Below are positions 15,394-22,207 of a DNA stretch of 33,325 nucleotides, piece by piece. The stretch is taken from the IMG/VR virus record IMGVR_UViG_3300031673_000282, positions 1 through 33,325 of that record. One strand, written 5' to 3'. Source of the DNA: a virus. The position numbers were made by a program, and so were the translations under genes. Below the pieces are notes generated by a model that made no database searches, was not told where the DNA came from, and was given only the letters and a program-made list of their open reading frames with translations. Numbering within the stretch: position 1 is the first letter of the stretch; each line of letters opens with the position of its first letter.

Positions 15394-15444
15394 TTGTGTA
15401 TTGACACAATTACCAAGCCCGTGATATATTATGTATATACACAA
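15394..15444 (+). promoter_or_regulatory. Second copy of the palindromic promoter/operator
   Basis: TTGACA (15401-15406), 18 bases, TATATT (15425-15430). TTGTGTATTGACACAATTA (15394-15412) is identical to the copy at 8822, and GTATATACACAA (15433-15444) is identical to 8860-8871. The same regulator probably controls both operons. Confidence 0.75.
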
Positions 15445-15465
15445 TATAGGAAGGGGTTTTGGATA

Positions 15466-15729
15466 ATGAGCAAAGATAATCATGATTATCTTTTTCCAGA
15501 GGTTGATGATACTAAAGAAATAACCAGAAAGCATACTCTCGAAGGCATCACAAACGAACTAGAAGATATAGTCGACGAGCAAGTAGCAGAAATCAAGCAG
15601 GCCCTCTTAAAAGGGATACCAGCAGGCAAAGACGTTTCCGAAGATGACATTAACCTAGATGCCCGTAGTATTTATTTAAAATGGACCACAGTAGATAGTG
15701 TGCTAAAAATGTACACAGAAACACGTTAA
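15466..15729 (+). CDS. Small hypothetical protein under the repeated operator
   Basis: 87 residues; ATG 15466 follows AGGAAGGGG and lies 36 bases after the -10. Acidic and helical (EVDDTKEITRKHTLEGITNELEDIVDEQVAEIKQALL) with a C-terminal DARSIYLKWTTVDSVLKMYTETR. No family recognised. Because it shares promoter and operator with the modification-like operon, it may be co-induced with it. Confidence 0.65.
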   Translation: MSKDNHDYLFPEVDDTKEITRKHTLEGITNELEDIVDEQVAEIKQALLKGIPAGKDVSEDDINLDARSIYLKWTTVDSVLKMYTETR

Positions 15730-15751
15730 CCACAGCCTTAATAACTAAAAA

Positions 15752-15786
15752 CAGGAAGGCCCCGCCGCCAAGCAAGATCCTTCCTG
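15752..15786. other. Inverted repeat in intergenic region
   Basis: CAGGAAGG (15752-15759) pairs with CCTTCCTG (15779-15786). No T run follows, so it is not a typical terminator; it may be an mRNA-stability or processing hairpin. The rest of the 135-base gap shows nothing else. Confidence 0.45.
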
Positions 15787-15863
15787 CAATCCACAACCCC
15801 AAGGGGGAAGTTGCTTTATTGTATCATTTCCCCCGGGAGATTAAAACCGGGAGGTTAACTGTA

Positions 15864-16082
15864 ATGAAAAGTATTAGTTTCGAGGATATCTATAAAACCC
15901 TTACGGAAGAAGCCAGCGCAGAATATAAATTTGCTGTGAATTGTTCAGCCGGCAGCTCCCCCAAAAGCGAGGCAATAGCAACTGGAATCCTGTACTCACT
16001 CCATGCTGTATCCATTAATTGCGAAGCTGGTCCAGAAATAATTAGTGAGATAAGGTCTATGCTAGATCATGGCCCCATTTAG
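15864..16082 (+). CDS. Small hypothetical protein
   Basis: 72 residues; ATG 15864 is chosen because GGGAGG lies nine bases upstream, rather than a TTG at 15819. The sequence begins MKSISFEDIYKTLTEEAS and ends RSMLDHGPI, with a Cys/Ser-rich middle (NCSAGSSPKSEAIATGILYSLHA). Its last codons are part of the terminator hairpin. No family recognised. Confidence 0.55.
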   Translation: MKSISFEDIYKTLTEEASAEYKFAVNCSAGSSPKSEAIATGILYSLHAVSINCEAGPEIISEIRSMLDHGPI

Positions 16083-16092
16083 GGGCTTTTTT
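16072..16092 (+). terminator. Rho-independent terminator
   Basis: GCCCC (16072-16076) and GGGGC (16082-16086) with a 5-base loop, followed by TTTTTT. It overlaps the end of the upstream gene and closes the accessory block. Confidence 0.85.
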
Positions 16093-16173
16093 ATTTGTAA
16101 CCTTTTGTCGAAAAGCAGGAAAAAGTAACCAAGAAGTTAATTAATAAATAAAAACCATCAAGGAGGAATGAAT

Positions 16174-16815
16174 ATGTCAGAAAACGAAAAGACGGTTGAG
16201 AAAAAGCCACGGTCAAAAGCTATGGGCTGCTTGTCGCTGATCGTAATAGTTGTCGCTGTAATTGTGGTTGTATCGGCGCTCAGCGGCGGGGGCGACAAGG
16301 AAGCAGGTAAGGCATTGGAAACATGGGCATCAGCTACCGACATTAGCCAGGAAGCAATTGCAACGGCTCTAGGAACAAAGCCACCAGCAGAGCCTGTTGC
16401 TGATGATTACAAGTTTCCGAAAAGTATTAGTAAGATTGAGGTTAGCGATAATGCTGGTGGCGGTAAAAAGGTTAATGTTGTCTTTACTTCTGCTGACGTT
16501 TTGGATGAGACGGATTTTGTTAAGCGTGCCGGTGGAACAGCCATAGAAATTGGCAGCATATTATTTCAAAATCCAGAGATAAGTATGGTAATTATTGTTG
16601 ATCAGATCGAAATGACTGACAAATATGGCAAAAAGAAACTGGAAGATGGGGCTAAACTAATCCTGGATAAGGCTACAGCAGATAAGGTTGATTGGAAGGG
16701 ATTGGCTGATAATCATACTATGGACCCTGGTAATATTTATCGACTAACTAATACTTATGAAATCAATCCTGGGATATTGAAAAATGTTAAACTGGATGAA
16801 GTGAAACTGAATTAA
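16174..16815 (+). CDS. Membrane-anchored protein of unknown function
   Basis: Start at ATG 16174, seven bases after AAGGAGG (an ATG at 16168 is too close). 213 residues: a short basic cytoplasmic N-terminus (KKPRSKAMG), one membrane segment (CLSLIVIVVAVIVVVSAL, residues ~19-36), then an extracellular domain of ~170 residues with a GGGDKEAGKA linker. This layout is seen in surface-exposed lysogenic-conversion proteins and DUF4352-like lipoprotein relatives, but no motif fixes the function. It stands alone between two terminators, as do many 'moron' genes expressed from a prophage. Confidence 0.65.
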   Translation: MSENEKTVEKKPRSKAMGCLSLIVIVVAVIVVVSALSGGGDKEAGKALETWASATDISQEAIATALGTKPPAEPVADDYKFPKSISKIEVSDNAGGGKKVNVVFTSADVLDETDFVKRAGGTAIEIGSILFQNPEISMVIIVDQIEMTDKYGKKKLEDGAKLILDKATADKVDWKGLADNHTMDPGNIYRLTNTYEINPGILKNVKLDEVKLN

Positions 16816-16913
16816 ATAATTTACCCCTTAAAAATATTATGAATCTGCGTATCTATTTTAAAGGCGGTAGTTAACCCGTCATCATGATTTGACATAAACA
16901 ATAACAAAGAAAG

Positions 16914-16937
16914 AGCTCTGCCTTTGGCGGGGCTTTT
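16914..16937 (+). terminator. Rho-independent terminator between convergent genes
   Basis: AGCTCTGCC (16914-16922) pairs with GGCGGGGCT (16926-16934, two G-T pairs), loop TTT, then TTTT. It ends the membrane-protein transcript before the oppositely oriented regulator. Confidence 0.75.
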
Positions 16938-16940
16938 GTG

Positions 16941-17126
16941 TTAATCCGGCCATAAATAATCCACAGACTTACCCAGGGCCCGGGCTATCTTTTTTGCCGT
17001 AGTCAGGTGGATGGCCTTTCTATCATTAATGATTTTACTAATTTCGCTTTGCTTTATCCCTGTCATCTCATATAAGTCTTTTTGCGTTATTCTTTTTAAC
17101 TTCATAACTTCCTGTAGTCTGTTCAT
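16941..17126 (-). CDS. Small HTH (Cro/C1-type) regulator
   Basis: 61 residues on the minus strand. Almost the whole chain is an HTH_XRE domain: LQEVMKLKRITQKDLYEMTGIKQSEISKIIN, then KAIHLTTAKKIARALGKSVDYLW. It lacks a C-terminal dimerisation or cleavage domain, so it would not respond to DNA damage by RecA cleavage. It is divergent from another HTH gene at 17298, with inverted repeats between them. It may form a small switch of its own, or be an antitoxin-like regulator. Confidence 0.8.
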   Translation of the reverse strand: MNRLQEVMKLKRITQKDLYEMTGIKQSEISKIINDRKAIHLTTAKKIARALGKSVDYLWPD

Positions 17127-17297
17127 GCCTATTTGTTCGCTGAAATAATTATATTTCCTATGGAATTAGGTAAAAATACGTAAAATATAGGCGAACGCCT
17201 AATTATTGTCGGGAAATGTCGCGAAAAAGGTAGCATTTTGGGGGTTTATTGCGACACATTTCGACATATAGACAGGTATAGACTAGGGGTAGATAAG
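17127..17297. promoter_or_regulatory. Divergent regulatory region with inverted repeats
   Basis: Between two divergent HTH genes. It contains the palindrome TAGGCGAACGCCTA (about 17187-17200; GGCGAA also occurs near the minus-strand start as TTCGC) and an imperfect inverted pair GGGAAATGTCGCG / TGCGACACATTTCG (17211-17265). These are likely operators for the flanking regulators; exact promoters were not assigned. Confidence 0.5.
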
Positions 17298-17504
17298 TTG
17301 TCAGTTGGGAGAAAAATTGCATGTCTGCGCAGACAAAAGAGATGGTCACAATTAAAGTTAGCTAAAGAGACTGGTTTAAGTCGAAGCTATATTGCGGCGA
17401 TTGAGGAAGGCAAGGGGCACCCAAGTTTAAAGGCACTTGTTGTTATCGCAGAAAAGTTAGACGTGGGGTTAAAAGAGCTATATAAAAGGAAGAAAAAAAA
17501 TTAA
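17298..17504 (+). CDS. Small HTH (Cro/C1-type) regulator
   Basis: TTG 17298 chosen with AGGGG eight bases upstream; longer frames would translate the operator region. 68 residues, HTH_XRE over nearly all of it: VGRKIACLRRQKRWSQLKLAKETGLSRSYIAAIEEGKGHPSLKALVVIAEKLDV. A lysine-rich end (YKRKKKN) follows. It is divergent from the HTH gene at 16941-17126. A second phage-type switch, or a regulator for the accessory block, are both possible. Confidence 0.75.
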   Translation: MSVGRKIACLRRQKRWSQLKLAKETGLSRSYIAAIEEGKGHPSLKALVVIAEKLDVGLKELYKRKKKN

Positions 17505-17537
17505 AAACACAGTATCTTGCGCTGACAGTTCCCGGAA

Positions 17538-17572
17538 AACCGTCTACCGTTAGCAAAACACGGTCGACGGTT
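17538..17572. other. Long hairpin in intergenic region
   Basis: AACCGTC (17538-17544) / GACGGTT (17566-17572) with an inner ACCGT (17546-17550) / ACGGT (17560-17564), one mismatch and a 9-base loop. No T run follows on the + strand. Either a regulatory RNA structure or a protein-binding dyad. The rest of 17505-17671 is AT-rich with no gene seen. Confidence 0.45.
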
Positions 17573-17671
17573 AAAAGGTAAATTATTTACAATAATTCAT
17601 AATAATTTTTATAATTATGAGGTGAAGGAGGTAAGAGAATTTAATTAAAAGAAGGAGGGCCAGAAAAGATA

Positions 17672-17902
17672 ATGGCAAAAATTATTAGCAAAAAACTTAA
17701 AGGATTAATGGCCGAACATGAAATTACTGTTCGCGAATTATCTAATATAATTAACGTATCAGAAAGATCCCTGTCATTAAAGATCAATGGCCGGCGGGAT
17801 TGGTATTATAGGGAATTAATATTCATAACAAAACAGCTTGGTTTCTCAGAAATCAAAGATGTTTTTCCCGAACTATATGATTATATCTTAAAGGCTGGTT
17901 AA
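17672..17902 (+). CDS. Cro-like HTH protein (paralogue of the one at 19815)
   Basis: 76 residues from ATG 17672. KLKGLMAEHEITVRELSNIINVSERSLSLKINGRRDWYYREL is a small phage Cro/DUF739-type helix-turn-helix, and DVFPELYDYIL ends it. It aligns along its length with the protein at 19815-20051 (shared KLKGLMAE, ITVR, KINGxRDW, KDVFPE). It is the last gene before the left attachment arm, while its paralogue lies behind the CI promoter. No matching CI gene stands next to it. Confidence 0.8.
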   Translation: MAKIISKKLKGLMAEHEITVRELSNIINVSERSLSLKINGRRDWYYRELIFITKQLGFSEIKDVFPELYDYILKAG

Positions 17903-17920
17903 ATATTCCAGGCATGAAAA

Positions 17921-17941
17921 GCCGTCAAAATAGCCGTCAAT
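17921..17941 (+). other. Putative integrase arm-type sites, left arm
   Basis: Two copies of GCCGTCAA twelve bases apart (17921-17928 and 17933-17940). An almost identical doublet lies on the other side of the core at 18207-18227 in the same orientation. Binding by the integrase N-terminal domain is inferred. Confidence 0.55.
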
Positions 17942-17960
17942 TTAAAATTTAGCATTTAAA

Positions 17961-17988
17961 AAGGGACTGAGCAATTACTCAGTCCCTT
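17961..17988 (-). terminator. Terminator following the tRNA-Leu 3' fragment (minus strand)
   Basis: AAGGGACTGAG (17961-17971) pairs perfectly with CTCAGTCCCTT (17978-17988), 6-base loop. The T run lies on the minus strand (AAAAA at 17957-17961 on +). It would terminate transcription of the restored tRNA gene. Confidence 0.8.
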
Positions 17989-17998
17989 GTCGTTGCTG

Positions 17999-18060
17999 TG
18001 GTGCGGGCGAGAGGATTTGAACCTCCACGGGTATTCCCCACTGGATCCTAAGTCCAGCGC
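17999..18060 (-). other. attP core: 3' part of tRNA-Leu(TAG) with CCA
   Basis: Read on the minus strand, this gives an anticodon arm CTGGA-CTTAGGA-TCCAG (anticodon TAG, Leu), a variable arm GTGGGGAATACCCG, a T arm GAGG-TTCAAAT-CCTC, an acceptor end and an encoded CCA. The D-arm and 5' acceptor are missing: beyond 18060 the sequence is unrelated. It is therefore not a working tRNA but the crossover core with which a tRNA-integrating phage restores its target gene. The integrase starts ~190 bases away and arm repeats flank the core. Confidence 0.85.
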
Positions 18061-18206
18061 ACTTAAAATTTGTTGACGCTAGGAAATACGCATAAAATAA
18101 GGATTTCTCTAATGACGATAACATAAGACTTTATGCTATGCTATACAATAAGCAATACTGCAAATTATTTACGATAGTAAACAATTTATATTAAAAAGCC
18201 AGTTAA

Positions 18207-18227
18207 GCCGTCAAAATCGCCGTCAAA
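18207..18227 (+). other. Putative integrase arm-type sites, right arm
   Basis: GCCGTCAAAATCGCCGTCAAA: the doublet again, twelve bases apart. A further inverted GCCGTCA...TGACGGC follows at 18243-18259, at the end of the integrase gene. Confidence 0.55.
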
Positions 18228-18246
18228 TAAGGCAAAATTCAAGCCG

Positions 18247-19326
18247 TCACTTTGACGGCTGAGCTAAAACCTTGTTCAGTTTTTCCGCACTTTCTTTGTC
18301 CATGACTTCCAGTACGTGCTGGTACTTTTTTGTCATTAGTAGGTCGCTGTGGCCCAACCTGGATGATGCTTCCCTGTCCGTAACCCCATATCGCAGCATC
18401 ATAGTGCCATTAAAATGTCTCAGGTCATGCAGTCGGATATGGGGTAGTTTATTGTCCTCTAAAAATTCGGCAAACCTCTTACTTACGCTGCCGGGGTTAT
18501 AGTCTTTACCATCCAGCCTTGCAAACACCTTTCCTATCTGCCTTAACCTTTTCAGGTCCGGAATAATAGCGCTTGGTATTGCGATGTCGCGGGTACTCGT
18601 TTTGCTTTTAGGGTTCTTTGTAATGGGTCCCTTAGATGTAGCTACTAGGTTTTCCTTTACGTGTATTATTCCTTTATTGAAATCTATATCCTCCCACTTT
18701 AACCCCAGCAATTCGCCGCGCCGCAATCCGCACATACCGGCCAGCAACACTATAGCTTCCATGCGATGCCCTTTTAATTTACCCATGAGTGCTGAAAATT
18801 GTTCCTCTGTATAAATAGTTGGTTCATAGCCCTCGGGACTGGGGGAGTCCACCCCATCACAAGGGTTCCTGGCTAAGAGCCCATCAGTAACGGCTTTCTT
18901 AAATGCCCGGTGTAGAATATGGTGCTCCTGCAGGATTGTTTTTTCTTTATACTTTTTTTCGCGCTCAGAGTTGTAAAATTGCTGAATATGCAATGGCTTC
19001 AAGGCGCCCAATTTAAGATTTCCGATTGCCGGGATTATGTGTTTATCAATATAAGTTTTATACCCATCCAAAGTGGTTTGGGCCTTGTTCGCGCAGTAAA
19101 CCTCCAGGTATTTTTTAAGCCATCCCTCAACAGTAACCTTCTTAACGTCCGAGTAGTCACCGGCCTCTAACTTTTCTATGAAGGCGTTTAATTTTCTTTT
19201 AGACTCATGCCCGCGGCTACTTCTACAGTAAAAGCTCTTTTTTTCATTTTCTCCGGTGTCAGGGTCTGTATAGATAACGTATCCTTCCCACCTACCGTCA
19301 CTTCTTTTATAGTGCCCAGTTCTCAT
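18247..19326 (-). CDS. int: Tyrosine-family site-specific integrase
   Basis: 359 residues. An N-terminal arm-binding domain (GHYKRSDGRWEGYVIYTDPDTGE) is followed by a SAM-like core-binding domain (~66-150) and the catalytic domain. Catalytic residues visible are R202/R203 in CGLRRGELLGLKW, H300-x-x-R303 in HDLRH, H326 in LGHSD, and the nucleophile Y335. It recombines attP with attB in the host tRNA-Leu(TAG). It is encoded next to the core and overlaps the repressor gene by four bases, so both are transcribed leftward. A host tRNA target is typical for this family. Confidence 0.95.
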   Translation of the reverse strand: MRTGHYKRSDGRWEGYVIYTDPDTGENEKKSFYCRSSRGHESKRKLNAFIEKLEAGDYSDVKKVTVEGWLKKYLEVYCANKAQTTLDGYKTYIDKHIIPAIGNLKLGALKPLHIQQFYNSEREKKYKEKTILQEHHILHRAFKKAVTDGLLARNPCDGVDSPSPEGYEPTIYTEEQFSALMGKLKGHRMEAIVLLAGMCGLRRGELLGLKWEDIDFNKGIIHVKENLVATSKGPITKNPKSKTSTRDIAIPSAIIPDLKRLRQIGKVFARLDGKDYNPGSVSKRFAEFLEDNKLPHIRLHDLRHFNGTMMLRYGVTDREASSRLGHSDLLMTKKYQHVLEVMDKESAEKLNKVLAQPSK

Positions 19327-19655
19327 TTCTCAACCTCCCTCGATTCCTTTTGTAATAGATAAGAGGCGAAATCATAAACTTCTTTCTTTCCAAGAGTGGA
19401 CAATTTTTCGTATAGGTCGGCTATGGAAGGTTCGTAAAACGGTTTCCTTTCGTCAATAGCACCATAAAGCCATTCTGATGTAACATTAAAATATTTTGCT
19501 ATTTTCAAAACGTATGGCCCACTAGGTTGCTTTTTTTCGTCGGAAAGGTACTTAGATATTGCCGATGTGCTGATTTTTGTCGCCCTTGATATGTCAGCGG
19601 CCTTAACACCCGCTTCATCCATTATTTGTCGCAATCTATCGCAAAAATTAGCCAT
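19323..19655 (-). CDS. CI-type phage repressor (HTH_XRE)
   Basis: 110 residues. An N-terminal HTH (FCDRLRQIMDEAGVKAADISRATKISTSAISKYLSDEKKQPSGPYVLKIAKYFNVTSEWLYG) is followed by a ~40-residue acidic tail with LYEKLSTLGKKEVYDFASYLL. It has no S24-type autocleavage domain, so lysogeny must be lifted otherwise (for example by an antirepressor). It is divergent from the Cro-like gene at 19815 and shares an operon with int, whose start overlaps its stop. Confidence 0.85.
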   Translation of the reverse strand: MANFCDRLRQIMDEAGVKAADISRATKISTSAISKYLSDEKKQPSGPYVLKIAKYFNVTSEWLYGAIDERKPFYEPSIADLYEKLSTLGKKEVYDFASYLLQKESREVEK

Positions 19656-19814
19656 TCCTTCAACTCCTTAATGAATCTTTAACTATTTTATTATTACTGT
19701 TTACAAAAGTCAAAATATTATTAACGACAATAAATTTTATTATTATCATATATTGACGAACGTAAATGGATTATGTATAATTGTTTACGTAAGGAAACAA
19801 AAGGAGGTGGCAAT
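19656..19814. promoter_or_regulatory. Early/lysogeny switch region
   Basis: Rightward promoter: TTGACG (19753-19758), 17 bases, TATAAT (19776-19781). The half-site TTTACGTAA (19784-19792) lies beside it and its inverse AACGTAAA (19759-19766) between the -35 and -10, with TGTTTACA near 19698-19705, suggesting CI/Cro operators. The leftward repressor promoter lies in the AT-rich part and was not assigned. Confidence 0.7.
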
Positions 19815-20051
19815 ATGGCGAAAAAACCTATTGTTTGTAGGAAACTTAAAGGGTTAATGGCCGAAAACGACATTACCGTTCGTAAACTTTCCCAAAAAAT
19901 GGGGATCTCCGAAAATTCTTTAACCTTGAAAATCAATGGACATCGTGACTGGTGGTATTGGGAAATGGTGTCGGTTATGAAAAATTTCGGCTTTACAGAA
20001 GTTAAAGATGTTTTCCCAGAAATATACAACCATGTCCTTGAAGCTTGCTAA
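19815..20051 (+). CDS. Cro-like HTH protein
   Basis: 78 residues; ATG 19815 follows AAGGAGGTGG. It contains KLKGLMAENDITVRKLSQKMGISENSLTLKINGHRDWWYWEM, a small phage Cro/DUF739-type helix-turn-helix, and ends KDVFPEIYNHVLEAC. First gene of the rightward early operon, opposite the CI-type repressor, which is the classical cro position. Its paralogue lies at 17672. Confidence 0.85.
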   Translation: MAKKPIVCRKLKGLMAENDITVRKLSQKMGISENSLTLKINGHRDWWYWEMVSVMKNFGFTEVKDVFPEIYNHVLEAC

Positions 20052-20074
20052 TCAATTACCAAAGGAGGAGTCGG

Positions 20075-20731
20075 ATGAGTAAACTCATCCTTAATCCCGA
20101 GCACAACCTTTATGAGCGCAATGGACAAGCTTTCTGTAGTAGTCGTCAGGTAGCGTTTGAATTTGGAAAACAACATGACAATGTGCTTAGAGATATTCGT
20201 AATCTTGATTGCAGCACAGAATTTAACGCCCTCAATTTTGAGGAGGTTAAATACAAAGATGCTAAAGGCGAAAAGCGACCGGAATACCTAATGACTAAAG
20301 ATGGCTTTGTTTTCCTAGTCATGGGTTATCGGGGCAAAAAGGCTGCTAGGTTCAAAGAAGCCTACATCAAACGTTTCAACGACATGGAAGCCTTTATTAA
20401 ATCGTTACTGGCAACCAAAATAGAATTTCCGGCTTTTACCGATGCAATTATGGACGCCAATGAGGAGCCAAAGCATTACCACTTCAGTAATGAGATTAAC
20501 ATGATCTACCGCATCGTGCTTGGCATGGACGCCAAGAAATTCAGGGAAGCCAACGGCATAGAAAAGGGTGCAGTAATTAAGCCTTATTTAAGCCTAGGCC
20601 AGATCAAAGCCATTGAAGCGATTCAGCGAGTTGATATTGGACTTATAATAGCTATTCCTGATTTCCAAGAAAGAAAAAACGCGTTATCACAATATTACTC
20701 AAAGCTTATCAACAGAAAACAGATTGCATAA
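20075..20731 (+). CDS. rha: Rha-family phage regulatory protein / antirepressor
   Basis: ATG 20075, seven bases after AAAGGAGG; 218 residues. The Rha domain is clear in the first 110 residues: SSRQVAFEFGKQHDNVLRDIRNL, then YLMTKDGFVFLVMGYRGKKAARFKEAYIKRFNDME. The C-terminal ~100 residues are a separate domain ending NALSQYYSKLINRKQ. Rha proteins interfere with lysogenic control in lambdoid and Gram-positive phages. Because the CI-type repressor lacks an autocleavage domain, an antirepressor-like role is attractive but not shown. Confidence 0.85.
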   Translation: MSKLILNPEHNLYERNGQAFCSSRQVAFEFGKQHDNVLRDIRNLDCSTEFNALNFEEVKYKDAKGEKRPEYLMTKDGFVFLVMGYRGKKAARFKEAYIKRFNDMEAFIKSLLATKIEFPAFTDAIMDANEEPKHYHFSNEINMIYRIVLGMDAKKFREANGIEKGAVIKPYLSLGQIKAIEAIQRVDIGLIIAIPDFQERKNALSQYYSKLINRKQIA

Positions 20732-20771
20732 AAGGTTTTGGATGGCGTTGGTTAGTTAGTTAAGGAGGGAG

Positions 20772-20861
20772 GTGAGAAGGCAAAAAAATAAGGCCCCAAA
20801 AGGCCGAAAGTTAAAATCTCAATTTCATTATAACAGAGAAAGGATAAAAAATGGAAGCTAA
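20772..20861 (+). CDS. Possible 29-residue basic micropeptide
   Basis: GTG 20772 after AGGAGGG encodes a 29-residue lysine/arginine-rich peptide (MRRQKNKAPKGRKLKSQF...) and overlaps the next start by 11 bases. It could be a leader for translational coupling. The ribosome site is good, the gene itself doubtful. Confidence 0.3.
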   Translation: MRRQKNKAPKGRKLKSQFHYNRERIKNGS

Positions 20862-21318
20862 AAACAGTATGTATTTTGGCGGTATCCCTACTGCGGCAGA
20901 CGTAAACCTTCTGATGGAATCAATCCAGGTACAAAAAATGAAACCAGGCGACCTAATACCTTATGCGGATATAACAGGCATTATCAAGCAGGATAAAAAG
21001 TCGCACCGCTGGGTATCTGTTACAAACGCTTGGCGTAAAAAAATCGAGAAAGATTACAACATTATCCTTGAATGTGATCCCATTGAGTGGGCCTTTCGCA
21101 TATTGCCTGAAGGTGGCAAGGTTCAGTTAAGCAGGAAGAAACTTCGTGCCGCTGTATCGGCATCCCGAAGATCTTACGTTATATCGGGGCTTATTGATAT
21201 AAAACAATTAACTGAGGATGAAAGACGGGATCACGATTTTAACATGATAAAATCAGGAAATATTTTGGCTGTGACACAATTACGCAGAAATAAAAACAAC
21301 TTACCCGAGATGGGATAA
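20851..21318 (+). CDS. Hypothetical phage early protein
   Basis: 155 residues, ATG preceded by AGAAAGGATAAAAA. It begins KNSMYFGGIPTAADVNLLMESIQV and has KPGDLIPYADITGIIKQDKKSHRWVSVTNAWRKKIEKDYNIILE, which looks like a compact alpha/beta DNA-binding domain. It is an early-region protein conserved in spirit with Firmicutes phage proteins but not identified. An NNGGC array starts about 23 bases after its stop. Confidence 0.65.
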   Translation: MEAKNSMYFGGIPTAADVNLLMESIQVQKMKPGDLIPYADITGIIKQDKKSHRWVSVTNAWRKKIEKDYNIILECDPIEWAFRILPEGGKVQLSRKKLRAAVSASRRSYVISGLIDIKQLTEDERRDHDFNMIKSGNILAVTQLRRNKNNLPEMG

Positions 21319-21341
21319 AGGCAAAAGACTGGGCGAGGAAC

Positions 21342-21447
21342 AAGGCGCGGCGGGGCCAGGCATGGCGCGGCGAGGCAAGGCATGGCGAGGCGGGGCAGGG
21401 CAAGGAACAGGGCTTGGCGGGGCATGGCACGGCGAGGCGAGGCGTGG
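21342..21447 (+). repeat. NNGGC pentamer array 1
   Basis: About 20 consecutive five-base units with invariant GGC and variable first two bases: AAGGC, GCGGC, GGGGC, CAGGC, ATGGC, GCGGC, GAGGC and so on, with a few interruptions. The five-base period shifts the reading frame at each unit, so it is not coding. It lies between two early genes, and two shorter arrays occur at 22147 and 22244. Confidence 0.85.
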
Positions 21448-21470
21448 TAATAAAAAAAGGAGATGTAAAA

Positions 21471-22136
21471 ATGGAACAATATGCAGTTACTTTAACCGGA
21501 TTAACTCCGCTTCTGATGCACAATGACAATCTAATGTTTAGTGAAAAAATAAAAGCATGGCAAAAAGATCCTGAGAATAAGGCACTCAGCGTAGCCGGTG
21601 ACGACCGTAGCCCGGCTTGGACTTGGATTGGATACCTTTACCATGACAATAAGGTTTTGGGTGTTTCCAGTGACAATATTATGACCATGCTCCGCGAAGG
21701 TGGGGCTAAGGTTATTGCCAAGGGCAAGGAAACTTATAAAAAGCAGACACAATCTGGCATCATGCTCGACCAGCAACAATTTAACTTGGTGGTAAACGGG
21801 GAGCTTATCTCGGTAGACAACATTAAACCGCTTATAGGTAATACCGACTTTAACAAGCATATTGAAACCGTGGAAGACCTTAATTTTGAGCTGCTGGTTA
21901 AGCGGGCCAAAATTGGACAGGCCAAACACATCAGGGTACGACCTATGTTCAGAACATGGACACTTACTGGCTCGTTAACTGTGCTGGATTCCGAATTAAC
22001 AGGACTTAATGAGGAAACATTGAGGCTGATACTTAATCAGGCAGGGGCGTTGTGTGGTTTGTGTGATTGGCGACCATCATGTAAAAGCTCAGGAACATTC
22101 GGCAAGTTTAGCCCCGAGATAAAAAGAATTGGATAA
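21471..22136 (+). CDS. Conserved phage early protein, possible RAMP/Cas7-like fold
   Basis: ATG 21471 follows AAAGGAG and the pentamer array. 221 residues. It starts YAVTLTGLTPLLMHNDN, has AWTWIGYLYHD and GVSSDNIMTMLREGG, and ends in a CGLCDWRPSCKSSGTFGKFSPE motif. The overall pattern is found in early-region proteins of many Gram-positive phages. The opening TPLLMHN resembles the start of RAMP (Cas7-like) RNA/ssDNA-binding proteins; this is only a resemblance. It lies near recombination genes and is flanked by NNGGC arrays on both sides. Confidence 0.7.
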   Translation: MEQYAVTLTGLTPLLMHNDNLMFSEKIKAWQKDPENKALSVAGDDRSPAWTWIGYLYHDNKVLGVSSDNIMTMLREGGAKVIAKGKETYKKQTQSGIMLDQQQFNLVVNGELISVDNIKPLIGNTDFNKHIETVEDLNFELLVKRAKIGQAKHIRVRPMFRTWTLTGSLTVLDSELTGLNEETLRLILNQAGALCGLCDWRPSCKSSGTFGKFSPEIKRIG

Positions 22137-22146
22137 GTAACGAGGA

Positions 22147-22205
22147 ACGCGGCAAGGCATGGCGAGGCGTGGCGGGGTCGGGCAAGTCCAGGCAAGGCAA
22201 GGGCA
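22147..22205 (+). repeat. NNGGC pentamer array 2
   Basis: GCGGC, AAGGC, ATGGC, GAGGC, GTGGC, GGGGT, CGGGC, AAGTC, CAGGC, AAGGC, AAGGG. It shows the same five-base period as array 1, decaying at its end. Confidence 0.75.
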
Positions 22206-22207
22206 GT

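Noticed and set aside
17238-17297. Earlier start for the HTH gene
   Set aside because: It would translate the inverted repeats of the regulatory region and has a poor ribosome site.
17999-18060. Complete tRNA-Leu gene
   Set aside because: D-arm and 5' acceptor are missing; only the 3' part including CCA is present, as in an attachment core.
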